64,000 bases of DNA from Alienimonas californiensis (GCF_007743815.1 NZ_CP036265.1:1018501-1082500); one strand, 5' to 3'; shown: positions 29,841 through 38,790, counted from the first letter of the stretch. Made by a program: numbers and translations. The notes: generated by a model not told the origin, from the letters alone.

Positions 29841-31345
29841 CAGTCCGCTTTCCGCGAGGGTCGGCTGTGGGCGAACGGGTCCCGCCGCCGGAATCGCAAC
29901 CAGCCGATCAGACCGCACGCCGCCGTCCACAGGAGCAGCGCGGCGCCCGAGAGCGCCAGCGGCGCGGCGTGCATGTGCGGCCCGACGGTTCGGCCGTCGA
30001 AGGCGGGCATCGCCCGGATGTCGTCCCGCGTCAGTTCGCGGTCCGTGATCGTCATCGGCTCGAAGTGTTTTTGAAAGGCGCCGTGAAACTCAGCGGTCGC
30101 CGAGGCGAGGTCGACCGCGTGCCGCAGGCTCGTCCCGGCCGCCTGCTCCGAGGCGGTCCGCCAGGCGACGGCGGGGCTGAGGAACTGCAGGCGGTCGAGA
30201 CGCCGTTCGCGAGCCAGGAAGCGATCGATCTCGGCGCGGTGCGCCTCGAGCACGCGGTCGCGGACGGCCCCCGCGGCGGCCAAATCTTGGAGCAGGAACT
30301 CCAGCTGCGGGTTCTCGTCGTCCAGTTCGACCTCCGGGTGTCGCCGGAGGAAGTCCCGCCAGACGTTCTCGGGGAGGTCCAGAAACTGCTCGTCGGCCCG
30401 GCGCTCGACGGCGGCGAGTTCGCCGGGCTCCGGGGGCGCCGCCCGGTCGTTGACCCGCCGTTCGATCAGCGAGGGCACGCCCAACACGAGGACGGCCCAG
30501 CAGAGCAGCAGCGTCAATCCCGACGCGGCCGCCGACAGGTCGAACGAGGCGACCAGGAAAGCCAGCGCCCCCCAGCAGGCGAGCGTCCCGAGAACCGCCC
30601 CGCACCATACCGCCAGGGCCGCGACCGACGGCGCCTCCCCCGCGGGGACGGCCAGCGTCCAGAGGACCGTCGGCAGAATCACGACGACGGCCACCGCAGC
30701 GACCCGGACCCCGCACCGGAGGGCGACGAGGGCCGCGGTCGAGCCGCAATGCGACGCGACGAGCGGCCAGCGGCCCCGCTCCCGGTCGTCGGCGGTCAGG
30801 TCGAACGTCAGCATCAGTAGGAGCAGCGGGAGGACGGCCCCGACCAGCAGGGTCGTGTCGTACGGGCCGACGACCGTCAGCAGCGGGTTCGTCGGGGCGT
30901 CCCGACGGAGCGTCTCGGCGAGCGAGGAACCGGCGTGCCGGTACGCGTCCGGCCAGTCGTCGGCGGTCCCCGCGGTCAGCCGGCTGAGCGGCGAGGCGGG
31001 CCGGTACGAGGTCCAGAGGCCGCCGGTGAACCGCATCAGGTCGGGGGACCGGGCCGCCATCCGGAGCGCCGCCCGCCGGTCCTGCTCGGCCGGGGACAGT
31101 TCCGCCCCCCCGTCCGACGGCGCCGCGGCGTCGTCGAAGGCGGATTCGAGGTCCCGCCGCTGCGTGGAGTTCTCCCGCTCGATCGCCCGCTCTCGGTCCA
31201 GCCGTCGCTCGACCCGCTGGTCCCCGGCGAGCAGCGCCAGGACCGTCAGCAGCCCGGCGACGAACAGGACCGCCGGGACCCGGGGGTCCCGCTTCGCCAG
31301 CGCCCACTCGCGGCCGATCGCCCGCGTCGTCGAGGAGACCGTCAT
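29840..31345 (-). CDS. ABC-2-like permease with large extracytoplasmic domain (DUF3526-like)
   Basis: A 501-residue membrane protein. One helix (FVAGLLTVLALLAGD) is followed by about 130 residues outside the membrane, then five or so helices (LLVGAVLPLLLLMLTFDL onward), another polar domain and a final helix near the C-terminus. This is the layout of DUF3526-type ABC permeases, which come in pairs with one ATPase. ATG at 31345 overlaps the upstream stop as ATGA. The extracytoplasmic part is rich in Arg and Glu. Substrate unknown. Confidence 0.8.
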   Translation of the reverse strand: MTVSSTTRAIGREWALAKRDPRVPAVLFVAGLLTVLALLAGDQRVERRLDRERAIERENSTQRRDLESAFDDAAAPSDGGAELSPAEQDRRAALRMAARSPDLMRFTGGLWTSYRPASPLSRLTAGTADDWPDAYRHAGSSLAETLRRDAPTNPLLTVVGPYDTTLLVGAVLPLLLLMLTFDLTADDRERGRWPLVASHCGSTAALVALRCGVRVAAVAVVVILPTVLWTLAVPAGEAPSVAALAVWCGAVLGTLACWGALAFLVASFDLSAAASGLTLLLCWAVLVLGVPSLIERRVNDRAAPPEPGELAAVERRADEQFLDLPENVWRDFLRRHPEVELDDENPQLEFLLQDLAAAGAVRDRVLEAHRAEIDRFLARERRLDRLQFLSPAVAWRTASEQAAGTSLRHAVDLASATAEFHGAFQKHFEPMTITDRELTRDDIRAMPAFDGRTVGPHMHAAPLALSGAALLLWTAACGLIGWLRFRRRDPFAHSRPSRKAD

Positions 31346-32766
31346 GCGCCCGCCCCACGGGGCCGCCGCAGCGCCACGGCCAGTATCGCCGCCGACCAAC
31401 CCAGCAGCAGGCCGACCGGCCACCGGGCCGCCCCGGCCAGCTGCCGGAGCGACGGGACGCGCTGCCGGAACTCCGGCACGCGGCCCCAGAACGCCCGCGC
31501 GGAGGCGGCCGTGTCCCCCGGCCCCTCCCGGTTCAACTGGGCCGTGTTGAGGAACGCGACGTAGGACCGCCGGTGCCGCTCCGCGGACCGCAGGAACGCC
31601 GCGTGGTGGACCCGGTCGGTTCCCGCGAGGGCCGTCGACAGGGACCGGACCGCCAGGAACGGGGAGAGGGCCGCGGAGCGTTCGACGAACCGGGTCTGTT
31701 CCTCATGGACGGCGTCGACGCGGGCTTGCGCCGTGTCGTCGAGGGCGTCCGTGAACGCCTCCATCGCGAGCAGCCCGGCGGCGTCGAGGTCGACCGGCAG
31801 GTCGGCCACCTCGTCCACGCCGTACTGCCGGAGCAGCCGGCCTTCGACCTCGGCCCGGAACTCTTCCAACGAGCGGTCGCCGTCCGACCCGTGCCGGACG
31901 GCGGCTTCGCGGGCTTGCCGAAACTCGGCGGGGGCGGGCGTCGGGTGTTGGGAATAGGCCAGATCCACGGCGACGCGGGGCACCACCAGCGTCGCGCCCG
32001 CCCACGCCGTGATGAGCAGGACGAGCGTCGCCCCCGCCGAGAACCGGGTCGACAGGGCGACGCCGGTCACGCACCAGCCGAACAGGTAGAGGAGCGTCGT
32101 CGCGTACAGCGCGGCGCCCCGGACGGCGAGTTCCCCCCACGTCAGGACGGCTTCGTCCGCGGCCGTCGCGAGCGTCCAGAGGAGCATGCCGACCACCGGG
32201 CCGGTCAAAACCGCGACCGCGGCGAACGTCGCGGTCAGCTTGCCGAGCACGACTGCGGAACGCCCCACGCCGAGGCTTTGCAGAAAGCCCCATGTGCCCC
32301 GCTCCCGCTCGCGGGCGACTGTCGCGTAGCTAAGAAGGACTGCGACGAGCGGCAGGACCGCCTGGATGAGCTCGGCCGGGGTCCCGAAGTTCAACCGGAG
32401 CAGGCGGAGCCGGTCGCGGCCCGGCACCCCCGTCGGCTCGTTCCGCCGGTGCGACTCCAGCCGCACGGCGGACCCCAGCACGGGGTCCGTGCCGGGGTCG
32501 ACCGCGGCCAGCGGACTCGGCCGCCTGTAGACCGTCATCCCGCGGTGGGTGGCGTCGTGTGCCGAGGTCGACGACTGCCCCAGCCAGTCCTCCCGCGACG
32601 ACGTCTGCCGCTCCCGTTGCGCGGCGTCCCGTGCCGTCCAATGCCGGGCGGACGCGACGCAACTCGCGAGCAGCACGCCGAAGAAGACGGCGCACACGGC
32701 GACCGCGACGCGGTCGCGCGTCAGCTCACGGAGTTCTTTACAGACGACGACGAAGAGCGACGGCAT
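31342..32766 (-). CDS. ABC-2-like permease, second subunit (DUF3526-like)
   Basis: A 474-residue permease, paralogue of the downstream one. The first helix VAVAVCAVFFGVLLASCVA follows a cytoplasmic start, then a polar domain, helices from about 135 (ELIQAVLPLVAVLLSYATV with RERERGTWGFLQSLGVGRS typical of ABC-2 permeases), and a C-terminal helix. The two permeases and the ATPase likely form one exporter. A 103-base gap containing a long hairpin separates it from the secreted-protein gene upstream. Confidence 0.8.
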   Translation of the reverse strand: MPSLFVVVCKELRELTRDRVAVAVCAVFFGVLLASCVASARHWTARDAAQRERQTSSREDWLGQSSTSAHDATHRGMTVYRRPSPLAAVDPGTDPVLGSAVRLESHRRNEPTGVPGRDRLRLLRLNFGTPAELIQAVLPLVAVLLSYATVARERERGTWGFLQSLGVGRSAVVLGKLTATFAAVAVLTGPVVGMLLWTLATAADEAVLTWGELAVRGAALYATTLLYLFGWCVTGVALSTRFSAGATLVLLITAWAGATLVVPRVAVDLAYSQHPTPAPAEFRQAREAAVRHGSDGDRSLEEFRAEVEGRLLRQYGVDEVADLPVDLDAAGLLAMEAFTDALDDTAQARVDAVHEEQTRFVERSAALSPFLAVRSLSTALAGTDRVHHAAFLRSAERHRRSYVAFLNTAQLNREGPGDTAASARAFWGRVPEFRQRVPSLRQLAGAARWPVGLLLGWSAAILAVALRRPRGAGA

Positions 32767-32800
32767 CCAGTTCCAAGTCGTGTCGAAGTCGTGACGGTCG

Positions 32801-32852
32801 CCCCGCGTCCCCGCCGGCCGGTCGCCGGCCGGTCGCCGGCGGGGACGCGGGG
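32801..32852 (-). terminator. Long hairpin in the ABC operon
   Basis: The arms at 32801-32818 and 32835-32852 (CCCCGCGTCCCCGCCGGC and its complement) are perfect over 18 bases, with a 16-base loop that contains two GGTCGCCGGCC-like repeats. It lies just after the secreted-protein gene and could end or attenuate its transcription before the permeases. Confidence 0.6.
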
Positions 32853-32868
32853 GCGGGCCGGGCGGACG

Positions 32869-34266
32869 TTAGTGCTTGCTCTCCTCGCCGCCGACCGAGA
32901 TCACCGCGGTCGGCATCCCGCCGACCCGATACTTACCGATGACCTGGAGGTCGGCCAGGGAGACGATCCAGATCTGACCGTTTCCGGGGTTGGAGAGAAA
33001 CCCGAACCGCCGGTCGTCGCAGAAGTCGATCGCGTGGTGGCCGAAGTGCCCCTCGACCCGGCTGGGCCCGACGCCCATCGTCTTCGCGATCGCCGCGTCG
33101 GAGAAGTCGCGGTCGCCGTTCGGGTCGAGGTCGACGACGGTCAACTTCTCCTCGACCTCGCCCTCCTTCCGGTCCTGGAAGAGGAACGCGAACTGCTTGC
33201 CCGTCAGGGCCGAGACGACCTCGGGAACGACCAGCGAGAGGCCGTCCGGCGTCGGAACGTCCAGCTGAACGACCGACGGCGTTCCGGCGGCGGCGTCCAG
33301 GAGGCAGAGCTTCGGCGCGTCGGCCGGTCCGGTGGTGAACAGCACCCAGTTCCGATGGTTCACGAAGGCCCCGGTCCGGAGAGGACTGTCGTTCTCCCCG
33401 ACCTCGCCGAGCGAAATGTGATTCGCGGCGACCGTCTCGGACGTCTGTTTCAACTCCGTGTCGACGTCGACCCAGTAGACGCCGTCGGACGGGGCGAAGA
33501 AGGCCCGGCCGCTGTTGGCCGTCGCGCCGTGGAGCACGCCGCTCGACAGGTGAAAGGTGTAGGCGAGAGAGTCGTCCCCGGTCTTGGTGGGGTCGGAGAC
33601 GTCGACGCGGCCCTTGTCGGGGCCGTCGCCAGCGATCCACGTCCCGTACACGACCTTCCGGTCGGCGGCCGCCAGCGTGATGTGACCGCCCCCGCCGCGG
33701 TGGAACGTCCCGGCGTACCCGCCCGCCGCGCCCGTCAGGCGCTCCGGCAGGAGCATCGTGAAGCCGTCCCTGGCGTCGTTCGCGATGAAGAACGCGTTGT
33801 CGTAGACGTAGACGTGCGCGGGGTTCCCCTGGTTTTCGTCGACGACGCTGGCGACGACCCGCGGCGGGTTGCGGTAGGTGAAGTCCGAGTGGTTGCCGTG
33901 CGGCACCTCATCGACGCCGAGGTCCACCGCGACCCAGCCGCTGCCGAGCTTGCCGCCGTCGTCGTCGCGGACGCCGACCACCAGGACGCTCCCGACCCGG
34001 GCCATCTGCACCAATTCCTGGCGGTCGACGTCGAGTTTCGGAAAGCCCTGAATCGGGCCGCCGGTCCGGAGGACGACCCCGCGGCCGACCTTGACCAGCT
34101 CCCCCCACATCAGGGTTTTCGCCTCGCGGTCCTGCCAGACGATCCGGCTCATCGGCTCCGGCCGCTGGCTGAGGCCGATGCCCGCGGTCAAATGCAGCAG
34201 CGTCAGGGCGAGGACGGGAAGAACCGCTCGCGCAGTCCGGGTCCGACCGACGGGGAGACGTGTCAT
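32869..34266 (-). CDS. Secreted propeller-like protein of unknown function
   Basis: A 465-residue protein starting at MTRLPVGRT, with a signal peptide (AVLPVLALTLLHLTAGIGLSQ). AAGGA-type purines lie about ten bases before the ATG. The body has repeated strand-rich segments ending in Asp/Gly turns (VYVYDNAFFIANDARDG, VYWVDVDTELKQTS, KLCLLDAAAGTPSVVQLDVP, NGQIWIVSLADLQVIGKYRV), which suggests a beta-propeller such as the YVTN or cytochrome-d1 kind, but the family is not certain. It is the first gene of the ABC exporter operon, so it may be the exported or receptor component. Confidence 0.65.
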   Translation of the reverse strand: MTRLPVGRTRTARAVLPVLALTLLHLTAGIGLSQRPEPMSRIVWQDREAKTLMWGELVKVGRGVVLRTGGPIQGFPKLDVDRQELVQMARVGSVLVVGVRDDDGGKLGSGWVAVDLGVDEVPHGNHSDFTYRNPPRVVASVVDENQGNPAHVYVYDNAFFIANDARDGFTMLLPERLTGAAGGYAGTFHRGGGGHITLAAADRKVVYGTWIAGDGPDKGRVDVSDPTKTGDDSLAYTFHLSSGVLHGATANSGRAFFAPSDGVYWVDVDTELKQTSETVAANHISLGEVGENDSPLRTGAFVNHRNWVLFTTGPADAPKLCLLDAAAGTPSVVQLDVPTPDGLSLVVPEVVSALTGKQFAFLFQDRKEGEVEEKLTVVDLDPNGDRDFSDAAIAKTMGVGPSRVEGHFGHHAIDFCDDRRFGFLSNPGNGQIWIVSLADLQVIGKYRVGGMPTAVISVGGEESKH

Positions 34267-34357
34267 GATCAGGGTTCCTTTTGCAAACGCTTCAGGGGCG
34301 GGGACGCGCCCCGCGGCGACGGGGGCCGGGGGGACGGTATCCGGCCGGACGCCTACC

Positions 34358-34372
34358 TGCAATCCGATTGCA
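34358..34372. promoter_or_regulatory. 7-1-7 palindrome upstream of the ABC operon
   Basis: TGCAATC-C-GATTGCA is a perfect inverted repeat 91 bases upstream of the secreted-protein start. A related TGCAAACG half lies at about 34281. It is a good operator candidate for the operon; the regulator is unknown. Confidence 0.5.
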
Positions 34373-34539
34373 TCAACGTGTTCGGGATGAAGCGTCCGGC
34401 CGCCCGGTTCGTTTCGAAGGAGCCGCTCCGCGCCGATCCCCCGCGAGTGGGGCCGACGGCGGGCCGTCGGAACGACAGGCGCCCGGCGCCGAGCGAGCCA
34501 CTCCTACGCCGGGCGGTGCAGCATCGCAACCGCGAACAG

Positions 34540-34707
34540 TCACGCGGTCGCCGTCAGCCGGGGCGAACCGATCCCTCTCCCGCCGGTCGTCCTGAGCAGC
34601 CCGACGGGAATCCGCCGGAGATGGGCGATGGTCAGGACGGCCCGCCAACCGAGGGCGACGCCGAGCAGGACGAACGCCAGCGGGAGGGACGTCGAGGTCC
34701 GCTGCCA
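34540..34707 (-). pseudogene. Possible relic of a small membrane protein
   Basis: A minus-strand frame from about 34707 down to a TGA at 34540 encodes LPLAFVLLGVALGWRAV followed by LTIAHLRRIPVGLLRTT, a convincing membrane helix with a basic end. No start codon precedes it before an in-frame stop. It may be the decayed 3' end of a membrane-protein gene. The rest of 34373-34797 shows nothing that I can support. Confidence 0.3.
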
Positions 34708-34797
34708 CCCCCGGCGCCCACGATCGCCGCAGCCAACGCGTCAGCGTCTGGCGACACGGCGCACTCCGCTCTCGTCAGGCGTCTTCAGACCGCGGGT

Positions 34798-34929
34798 TCA
34801 GGCGGCGGCGGTCCGTTCGACCCGCGGGAACGGGTCGTCCCAAGCCGCGAGCGACTCGACGGAGGCGTCCAGTTCCGCCGCGGTCATCAGGCAGTCGCTC
34901 AGCCGAGCGCGAAGCGCCGATTCGCTCAT
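34798..34929 (-). CDS. Possible 43-residue small protein
   Basis: ATG at 34929 opens a short frame (MSESALRARLSDCLMTAAEL...) that ends at 34798. Composition is Ala/Glu-rich and helical, with no known domain. A longer in-frame extension would run through the tRNA gene and is certainly false. Weakly supported. Confidence 0.25.
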   Translation of the reverse strand: MSESALRARLSDCLMTAAELDASVESLAAWDDPFPRVERTAAA

Positions 34930-34990
34930 GCCGGTCCCATCACCCCACGTCGGGGGCCGTATCAGAAAGGACTGGAGGGACTGACGACAA

Positions 34991-35063
<73 letters not shown>

Positions 35064-35314
35064 CGGGGCCGCTATTCTGGCGACTGCCGCCCGGCTCGGC
35101 AAGGGGACCGACACGCCTCGTGGTCGGTCGGTTCGTTCCCGCCGGGAGGAACCGCCGCCGCCCGACCGTTCGCGCCCGCGGCGACGGGCGACCCTGCGGG
35201 TTGCGCAAAGCGACGCGGCGGAGACGGTTGCAGCGAAGAGTGCGGCGACGCCGGGTCGATAGGGGCTCCGACGACGGGAAGCCGTCGGCTCGCCCCCCGC
35301 GCAGGACTGCCTCG

Positions 35315-36283
35315 ATGCTTCGGACCTCGCCCCAAACTCGGCCGATCGCGTTGAGGCCCGCCTCACCCGGGCGGCGCCGGCGGATCGCGGCGGCGGTGTG
35401 GCTGCTCTCCGCGGCGGCGCCGCTGTCGTGGGCGCAGGAGCCGTACCGGCCCGCGCCCCTCGCCCCGGGAAACGACCTGCCGGTGCTGGAACTTCCTGAA
35501 GCCGGCGCCCCCGCCCCCCGCGGGTTCGCCGAGGAGTATCCGGTTCAGGAGTACCCGCGCCAGGAGTACCCCCTCCAGGAGTACCCGGTCGATCGGTACT
35601 CGGACGAGGAATACGCCCCGGGGGGCGCGCCGTACTCCCCCGGAACGCCGCTGCCGGCGCCGCCGGGCGATGAATCGGTACCGGGCTTCCCGGAGCCGCC
35701 GGAGTTTGGCCAGGCCCGGGTGCCCGGCCCGCCGCGCCCCGCGGTGGAGGCCCTGCCCGGCACGCCGTTCTTCGCCGACACCGAGTACGGCGCCCGCCCG
35801 AACTACGGCGACCCCGGCGCCCCCGCGTTCGGCCTGCCCCACCAGATGGAGCAGTCGAATCGCTACGGCATCTGGTATCGCCCCAAGAGCTTCCACGCCC
35901 CCAACCGGGCGGTGTACCGTCCCAGCCCGTTCCGGCCGCGAGGGTTCGGGAATCTGTTCGATCGGCCCTGCGTGCCGGACCGGATGGACTACACCCCCTA
36001 CACCGTCGAAGACCTGCCGAGCCGCTACGGGCCGACCTACTACCCGCACTTCCGGGAGAACACGGAGTGCCTCGTCCGGCCGACGCGGCACTACGACAAG
36101 GGTCCGCACGCGGAGAACAGCACCGGCGGCTGCCGGCTGGGGGCCGACTGCTATCACGCCGCCGGGATGGGCGACTGCCCGGGCTGCCGCCCGCACGGCT
36201 TCCTGCACGCCGCCAAGGCGGCGGCCGCCGAGCCCGCGGCCGGGCACTGCCAGTGCGAACGCTGCCAGGCCAAGCGGCGCTGA
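35315..36283 (+). CDS. Secreted Pro/Tyr-rich protein of unknown function
   Basis: A 322-residue protein with a signal peptide (AAVWLLSAAAPLSWAQ). Residues about 75-95 are four tandem pentapeptides of the form EYPxQ, after which comes a Pro/Gly/Tyr-rich stretch. The C-terminal 150 residues look folded (RYGIWYRPKSFHAPNRAVYRP, FDRPCVPDRMDYTPY) and end in a Cys-rich tail (GDCPGCRPHGF, HCQCERCQAKRR). ATG at 35315 is the one giving a signal peptide. Function unknown; a surface or envelope protein is likely. Confidence 0.7.
   Translation: MLRTSPQTRPIALRPASPGRRRRIAAAVWLLSAAAPLSWAQEPYRPAPLAPGNDLPVLELPEAGAPAPRGFAEEYPVQEYPRQEYPLQEYPVDRYSDEEYAPGGAPYSPGTPLPAPPGDESVPGFPEPPEFGQARVPGPPRPAVEALPGTPFFADTEYGARPNYGDPGAPAFGLPHQMEQSNRYGIWYRPKSFHAPNRAVYRPSPFRPRGFGNLFDRPCVPDRMDYTPYTVEDLPSRYGPTYYPHFRENTECLVRPTRHYDKGPHAENSTGGCRLGADCYHAAGMGDCPGCRPHGFLHAAKAAAAEPAAGHCQCERCQAKRR
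35534..35593 (+). repeat. 15-bp tandem repeat encoding EYPxQ
   Basis: Four 15-base units beginning GAGTA(T/C)CC encode EYPVQ, EYPRQ, EYPLQ and EYPVD. The period keeps the frame. Confidence 0.85.
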
Positions 36284-36308
36284 CCGCCCCGCGGCGGACG
36301 CCGCCGCA

Positions 36309-36342
36309 AACCCGCCCCGGCCGTTCCCGGCCGGGGCGGGTT
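36309..36342 (+). terminator. Terminator hairpin after the Pro/Tyr-rich gene
   Basis: The 15-base arms AACCCGCCCCGGCCG and CGGCCGGGGCGGGTT enclose TTCC. It is 25 bases after the stop and faces the convergent gene at 36370, so it may serve both strands. Confidence 0.75.
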
Positions 36343-36369
36343 CGTGGTCGGCAGCAACCGTCGTGCGGA

Positions 36370-36636
36370 CTACTTCAGGGGGTCCCAGATCGTTTCGATC
36401 TGCGGCTTCAGTTCGGCCAGTTCGGCCTGACAAAGCCGCTGCACGCCTTCGATCCGTTCGGGGTCGCGGGTGGCCAGTTCCCGGGCGACGTGTTCCCGGA
36501 AGATGACGTCCTCGTCGATGGCGACGGCCTGCTGCTGTTCGATCGCTTCGGCACGGACCTGCTCCTGCCAGAGCACGGCGGCGGCGAGGGCCACGTTCGT
36601 CAGTAGCGAGTAGGTGAAAAAACCTTTGAGCGTCAT
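36370..36636 (-). CDS. Small single-helix membrane protein
   Basis: An 88-residue protein starting at MTLKGFF. One N-terminal helix (FFTYSLLTNVALAAAVLW) is followed by a charged helical domain (REHVARELATRDPERIEG) and ends in WDPLK. No family recognised. The upstream frame to 36774 is Pro/Arg-rich and does not look coding. Confidence 0.55.
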   Translation of the reverse strand: MTLKGFFTYSLLTNVALAAAVLWQEQVRAEAIEQQQAVAIDEDVIFREHVARELATRDPERIEGVQRLCQAELAELKPQIETIWDPLK

Positions 36637-37055
36637 GTTCGAAGCTTTCCGGTGGGGAAGGGCCGGGAGAGGGGCGGGAAGCCGGCTCTGACGGCAGGGC
36701 TGGGAAGGAGTGGGGACGGACCAGGGGATGGCCTGTCCGGCGGGGCCGCCGGCGATGCCGGAGGGGTCACCCAAGTGTGTCGGCCGGCGTCGCGCCGGAC
36801 CAACCCCCCATCACGGAACGTGAAGCGGATTTCACCGGATCATCGGGTCATTTTCGCGGGTTTCGAGTCAAGTCGCGCACCGAGCGGGCAGCGTCGCTGA
36901 GCGGGTTCGCATTTCAATCAATTCGCATGAGTTTCGTGGGAGGGCGCCGGGGCGCCGATCTCCCATCCGCGGCACCGGACAGCGACCTGCCCGCTCATCG
37001 GGCGCCGGGTCCCAACGGTTCGACAGGGCCGTCGCCGATCAGGCCCCAGGCGGCG
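36637..37055. other. Gene-free gap of about 420 bases
   Basis: Some A/T-richer stretches (36820-36945) could hold promoters for the minus-strand gene at 36370, including TTGACT on the minus strand near 36872, but no well-spaced -10 partner is clear. No gene or RNA is supported. Confidence 0.45.
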
Positions 37056-37733
37056 TCAGCCGGGGACGGCTTCGTCCTCGCTCGGGGTCGAAAGCACGTC
37101 GATCACCAGCCAGGCGGCGAGCAACGTGAAACCCACGCAGAGCCACGCCGTGAGGGCGGTTCCGTTCATCGCGAACTCCGAGAGCCCCGCCTCGTACAGC
37201 CCCCAGGCCAGCAGCGTGCCGAGCAGGACGAACAGCCCGGCGATCAGCGCCGGCCGCCCCAGCGCCGCGGCGGGCGTGACCATCGCCCAGACCGTCAGGG
37301 CCAGGGCGATCAGTAGTACGGGGAGGGTCACGAAGAACGGGATCACCGTGCGCTCCGGGTCGCCGGCCAGGTCGGGAACGTCGAGGATCGCCGGCTCCGT
37401 CGTCGCCGCGACCTCGCCTTCGGCCGCCTCCGGCACGGGACCGCCGATCACGGCCTCCTCCGGCAGCGTGTCCACCACGACCGCGTCGTCGCCCGGCTCC
37501 TCGTCAATGAGCGCCCCGTCGTCCAGGTTCCCGTCGTCCAGGTTGGCGTCCTCGTCGATCGCCGGGACGGGCTTCGCGTCGCCCAGTAGCGGGCCGCGGG
37601 GCTCGGTCTGCAGGACGTTCTCCTCCTCCGCCTCCTCGACGGCGGGGTCGTACAGCAGCGGGCCGGCACAGGCCCCCATGGCGATCAGCCCCGCCAGCAG
37701 GACCAGAACCTTGGTGATGACTTCGCCGCCCAT
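37056..37733 (-). CDS. Membrane protein with acidic extracytoplasmic loop
   Basis: A 225-residue protein with a signal-like first helix (VLVLLAGLIAMGACAGPLL), an acidic segment of about 85 residues containing the near-repeat NLDDGNLDDGALIDEE, then three helices (VTLPVLLIALALTVWAM, PALIAGLFVLLGTLLAWG, ALTAWLCVGFTLLAAWLVI). No family recognised. It is separated from the DinB gene by about 95 bases. Confidence 0.65.
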   Translation of the reverse strand: MGGEVITKVLVLLAGLIAMGACAGPLLYDPAVEEAEEENVLQTEPRGPLLGDAKPVPAIDEDANLDDGNLDDGALIDEEPGDDAVVVDTLPEEAVIGGPVPEAAEGEVAATTEPAILDVPDLAGDPERTVIPFFVTLPVLLIALALTVWAMVTPAAALGRPALIAGLFVLLGTLLAWGLYEAGLSEFAMNGTALTAWLCVGFTLLAAWLVIDVLSTPSEDEAVPG

Positions 37734-37828
37734 GCCGTCGTCCGCTGCGAGGGGAGATTCGGAACGGCGTAGCCTAATCGGTCCGCGGGCCCGGGCTTAT
37801 CGGGGCGAACCTGAGAGGCGGCTGGCGC

Positions 37829-38377
37829 TCAAAGCCGGGCGGCCGCGTCCAGCCGGCGGCCTTGGTCGTCGTAGAGGCTCAGGTCCTGCCCGGTCAGCAG
37901 CTTCGTGTAAACGACGATCTGGGCGACGTGCCCGGTGAAGTGCTCCGTGACGTGCACCGCGGCCGCCACGCCGCTGATCTGGCGGCCCTGAATGGTTCGC
38001 TCCGCGGCCAGCTCCGCCGGCGAGAGCCGCTCCAGCGCCGTGCAGGCGGCGTCGATCGCGGCGTGCAGGCCGGACAGCAACTCGTCGGCCGGCAGCGGGT
38101 CGCGGCGGGCGAACTCCGCGGGGCGGTCCCGGTCGAACGCCACCCCGCCCAGCCCTTCCCCGGCCCACTGCCGGACGTTGCCCGTGAGGTGCAGCACGAG
38201 GTTGCCGATCGAGTTGGACACGTCGTTCGCCCGCTCCCAGACCTGCTCCTCGGAGAGCAGCCGCACGCAGCGGTCGATCTGGGCGGCCTGATCCCGCAAC
38301 TTGGCGACGCAGAACCCGGTCAGCTCCGCGGCCAACCGCTCCGCGAGGGCGGCGTGAGCCTCTCCGACGGGCGTCAC
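37829..38377 (-). CDS. DinB-superfamily protein (DUF1572-like)
   Basis: A 182-residue four-helix DinB-fold protein. The segment VWERANDVSNSIGNLVLHLTGNVRQW (about residues 46-71, His63 as a metal ligand) and the cluster HVTEHFTGHVAQIV near residue 150 supply the usual His triad of DinB/DUF1572 proteins. Some relatives are thiol-dependent S-transferases, but the activity here is unknown. The start is GTG at 38377, overlapping the upstream TGA as GTGA, so it is coupled with the DUF427 gene. Confidence 0.82.
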   Translation of the reverse strand: MTPVGEAHAALAERLAAELTGFCVAKLRDQAAQIDRCVRLLSEEQVWERANDVSNSIGNLVLHLTGNVRQWAGEGLGGVAFDRDRPAEFARRDPLPADELLSGLHAAIDAACTALERLSPAELAAERTIQGRQISGVAAAVHVTEHFTGHVAQIVVYTKLLTGQDLSLYDDQGRRLDAAARL

Positions 38378-38655
38378 TCCGTCACCTCCACGCCCTTCCA
38401 GAAGGCGACATGGTCGGCGATTTGGGCGGCGGCGTCCTTGGGCGTGGGATAGATCCAGGCGGCGTCGGGGTTCGTTTCGCCGGCGACTTCGAGATTGAAG
38501 TAGCTCGCCTCGCCCTTCCACGGGCAGGTGGTTTTGGTGGCCGAGGGCTTGAGGAACTCCCGCCGCACCGCGGCCGGCGGGAAGTAGTGATTGCCCTCGA
38601 CGACGCGAGTGGCGTCGCTTTCGGCGATCGTGTGACCGTTCCAAAAGGCTTTCAT
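38374..38655 (-). CDS. DUF427 domain protein
   Basis: A 93-residue DUF427 protein beginning MKAFWNGHTIAES, with the family blocks VVEGNHYFPPAAVRREFL, CPWKGEASYFNLEVAG, and AAWIYPTPKDAA. DUF427 proteins are small beta-rich proteins of unknown activity. It is coupled to the DinB-like gene by a 4-base overlap. The MITE-like repeat begins about 135 bases upstream of it. Confidence 0.88.
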   Translation of the reverse strand: MKAFWNGHTIAESDATRVVEGNHYFPPAAVRREFLKPSATKTTCPWKGEASYFNLEVAGETNPDAAWIYPTPKDAAAQIADHVAFWKGVEVTE

Positions 38656-38790
38656 GGCGGCAGCGGGGGGCGAGCGGGGAACGAAACGCGGGGAGCGACT
38701 GTAGGGCGACCCGACCGCCCCGTCCTCCCCCCACTGCCCGCTGGACGGGTGGAAGAAATCAGGACCGCCGGGCAAGGTTCGCCCCGCCCT

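Noticed and set aside
35534-35593. A CRISPR-like array from the EYPxQ DNA repeats
   Set aside because: The units are contiguous 15-mers in frame, with no spacers and no cas genes in the window.
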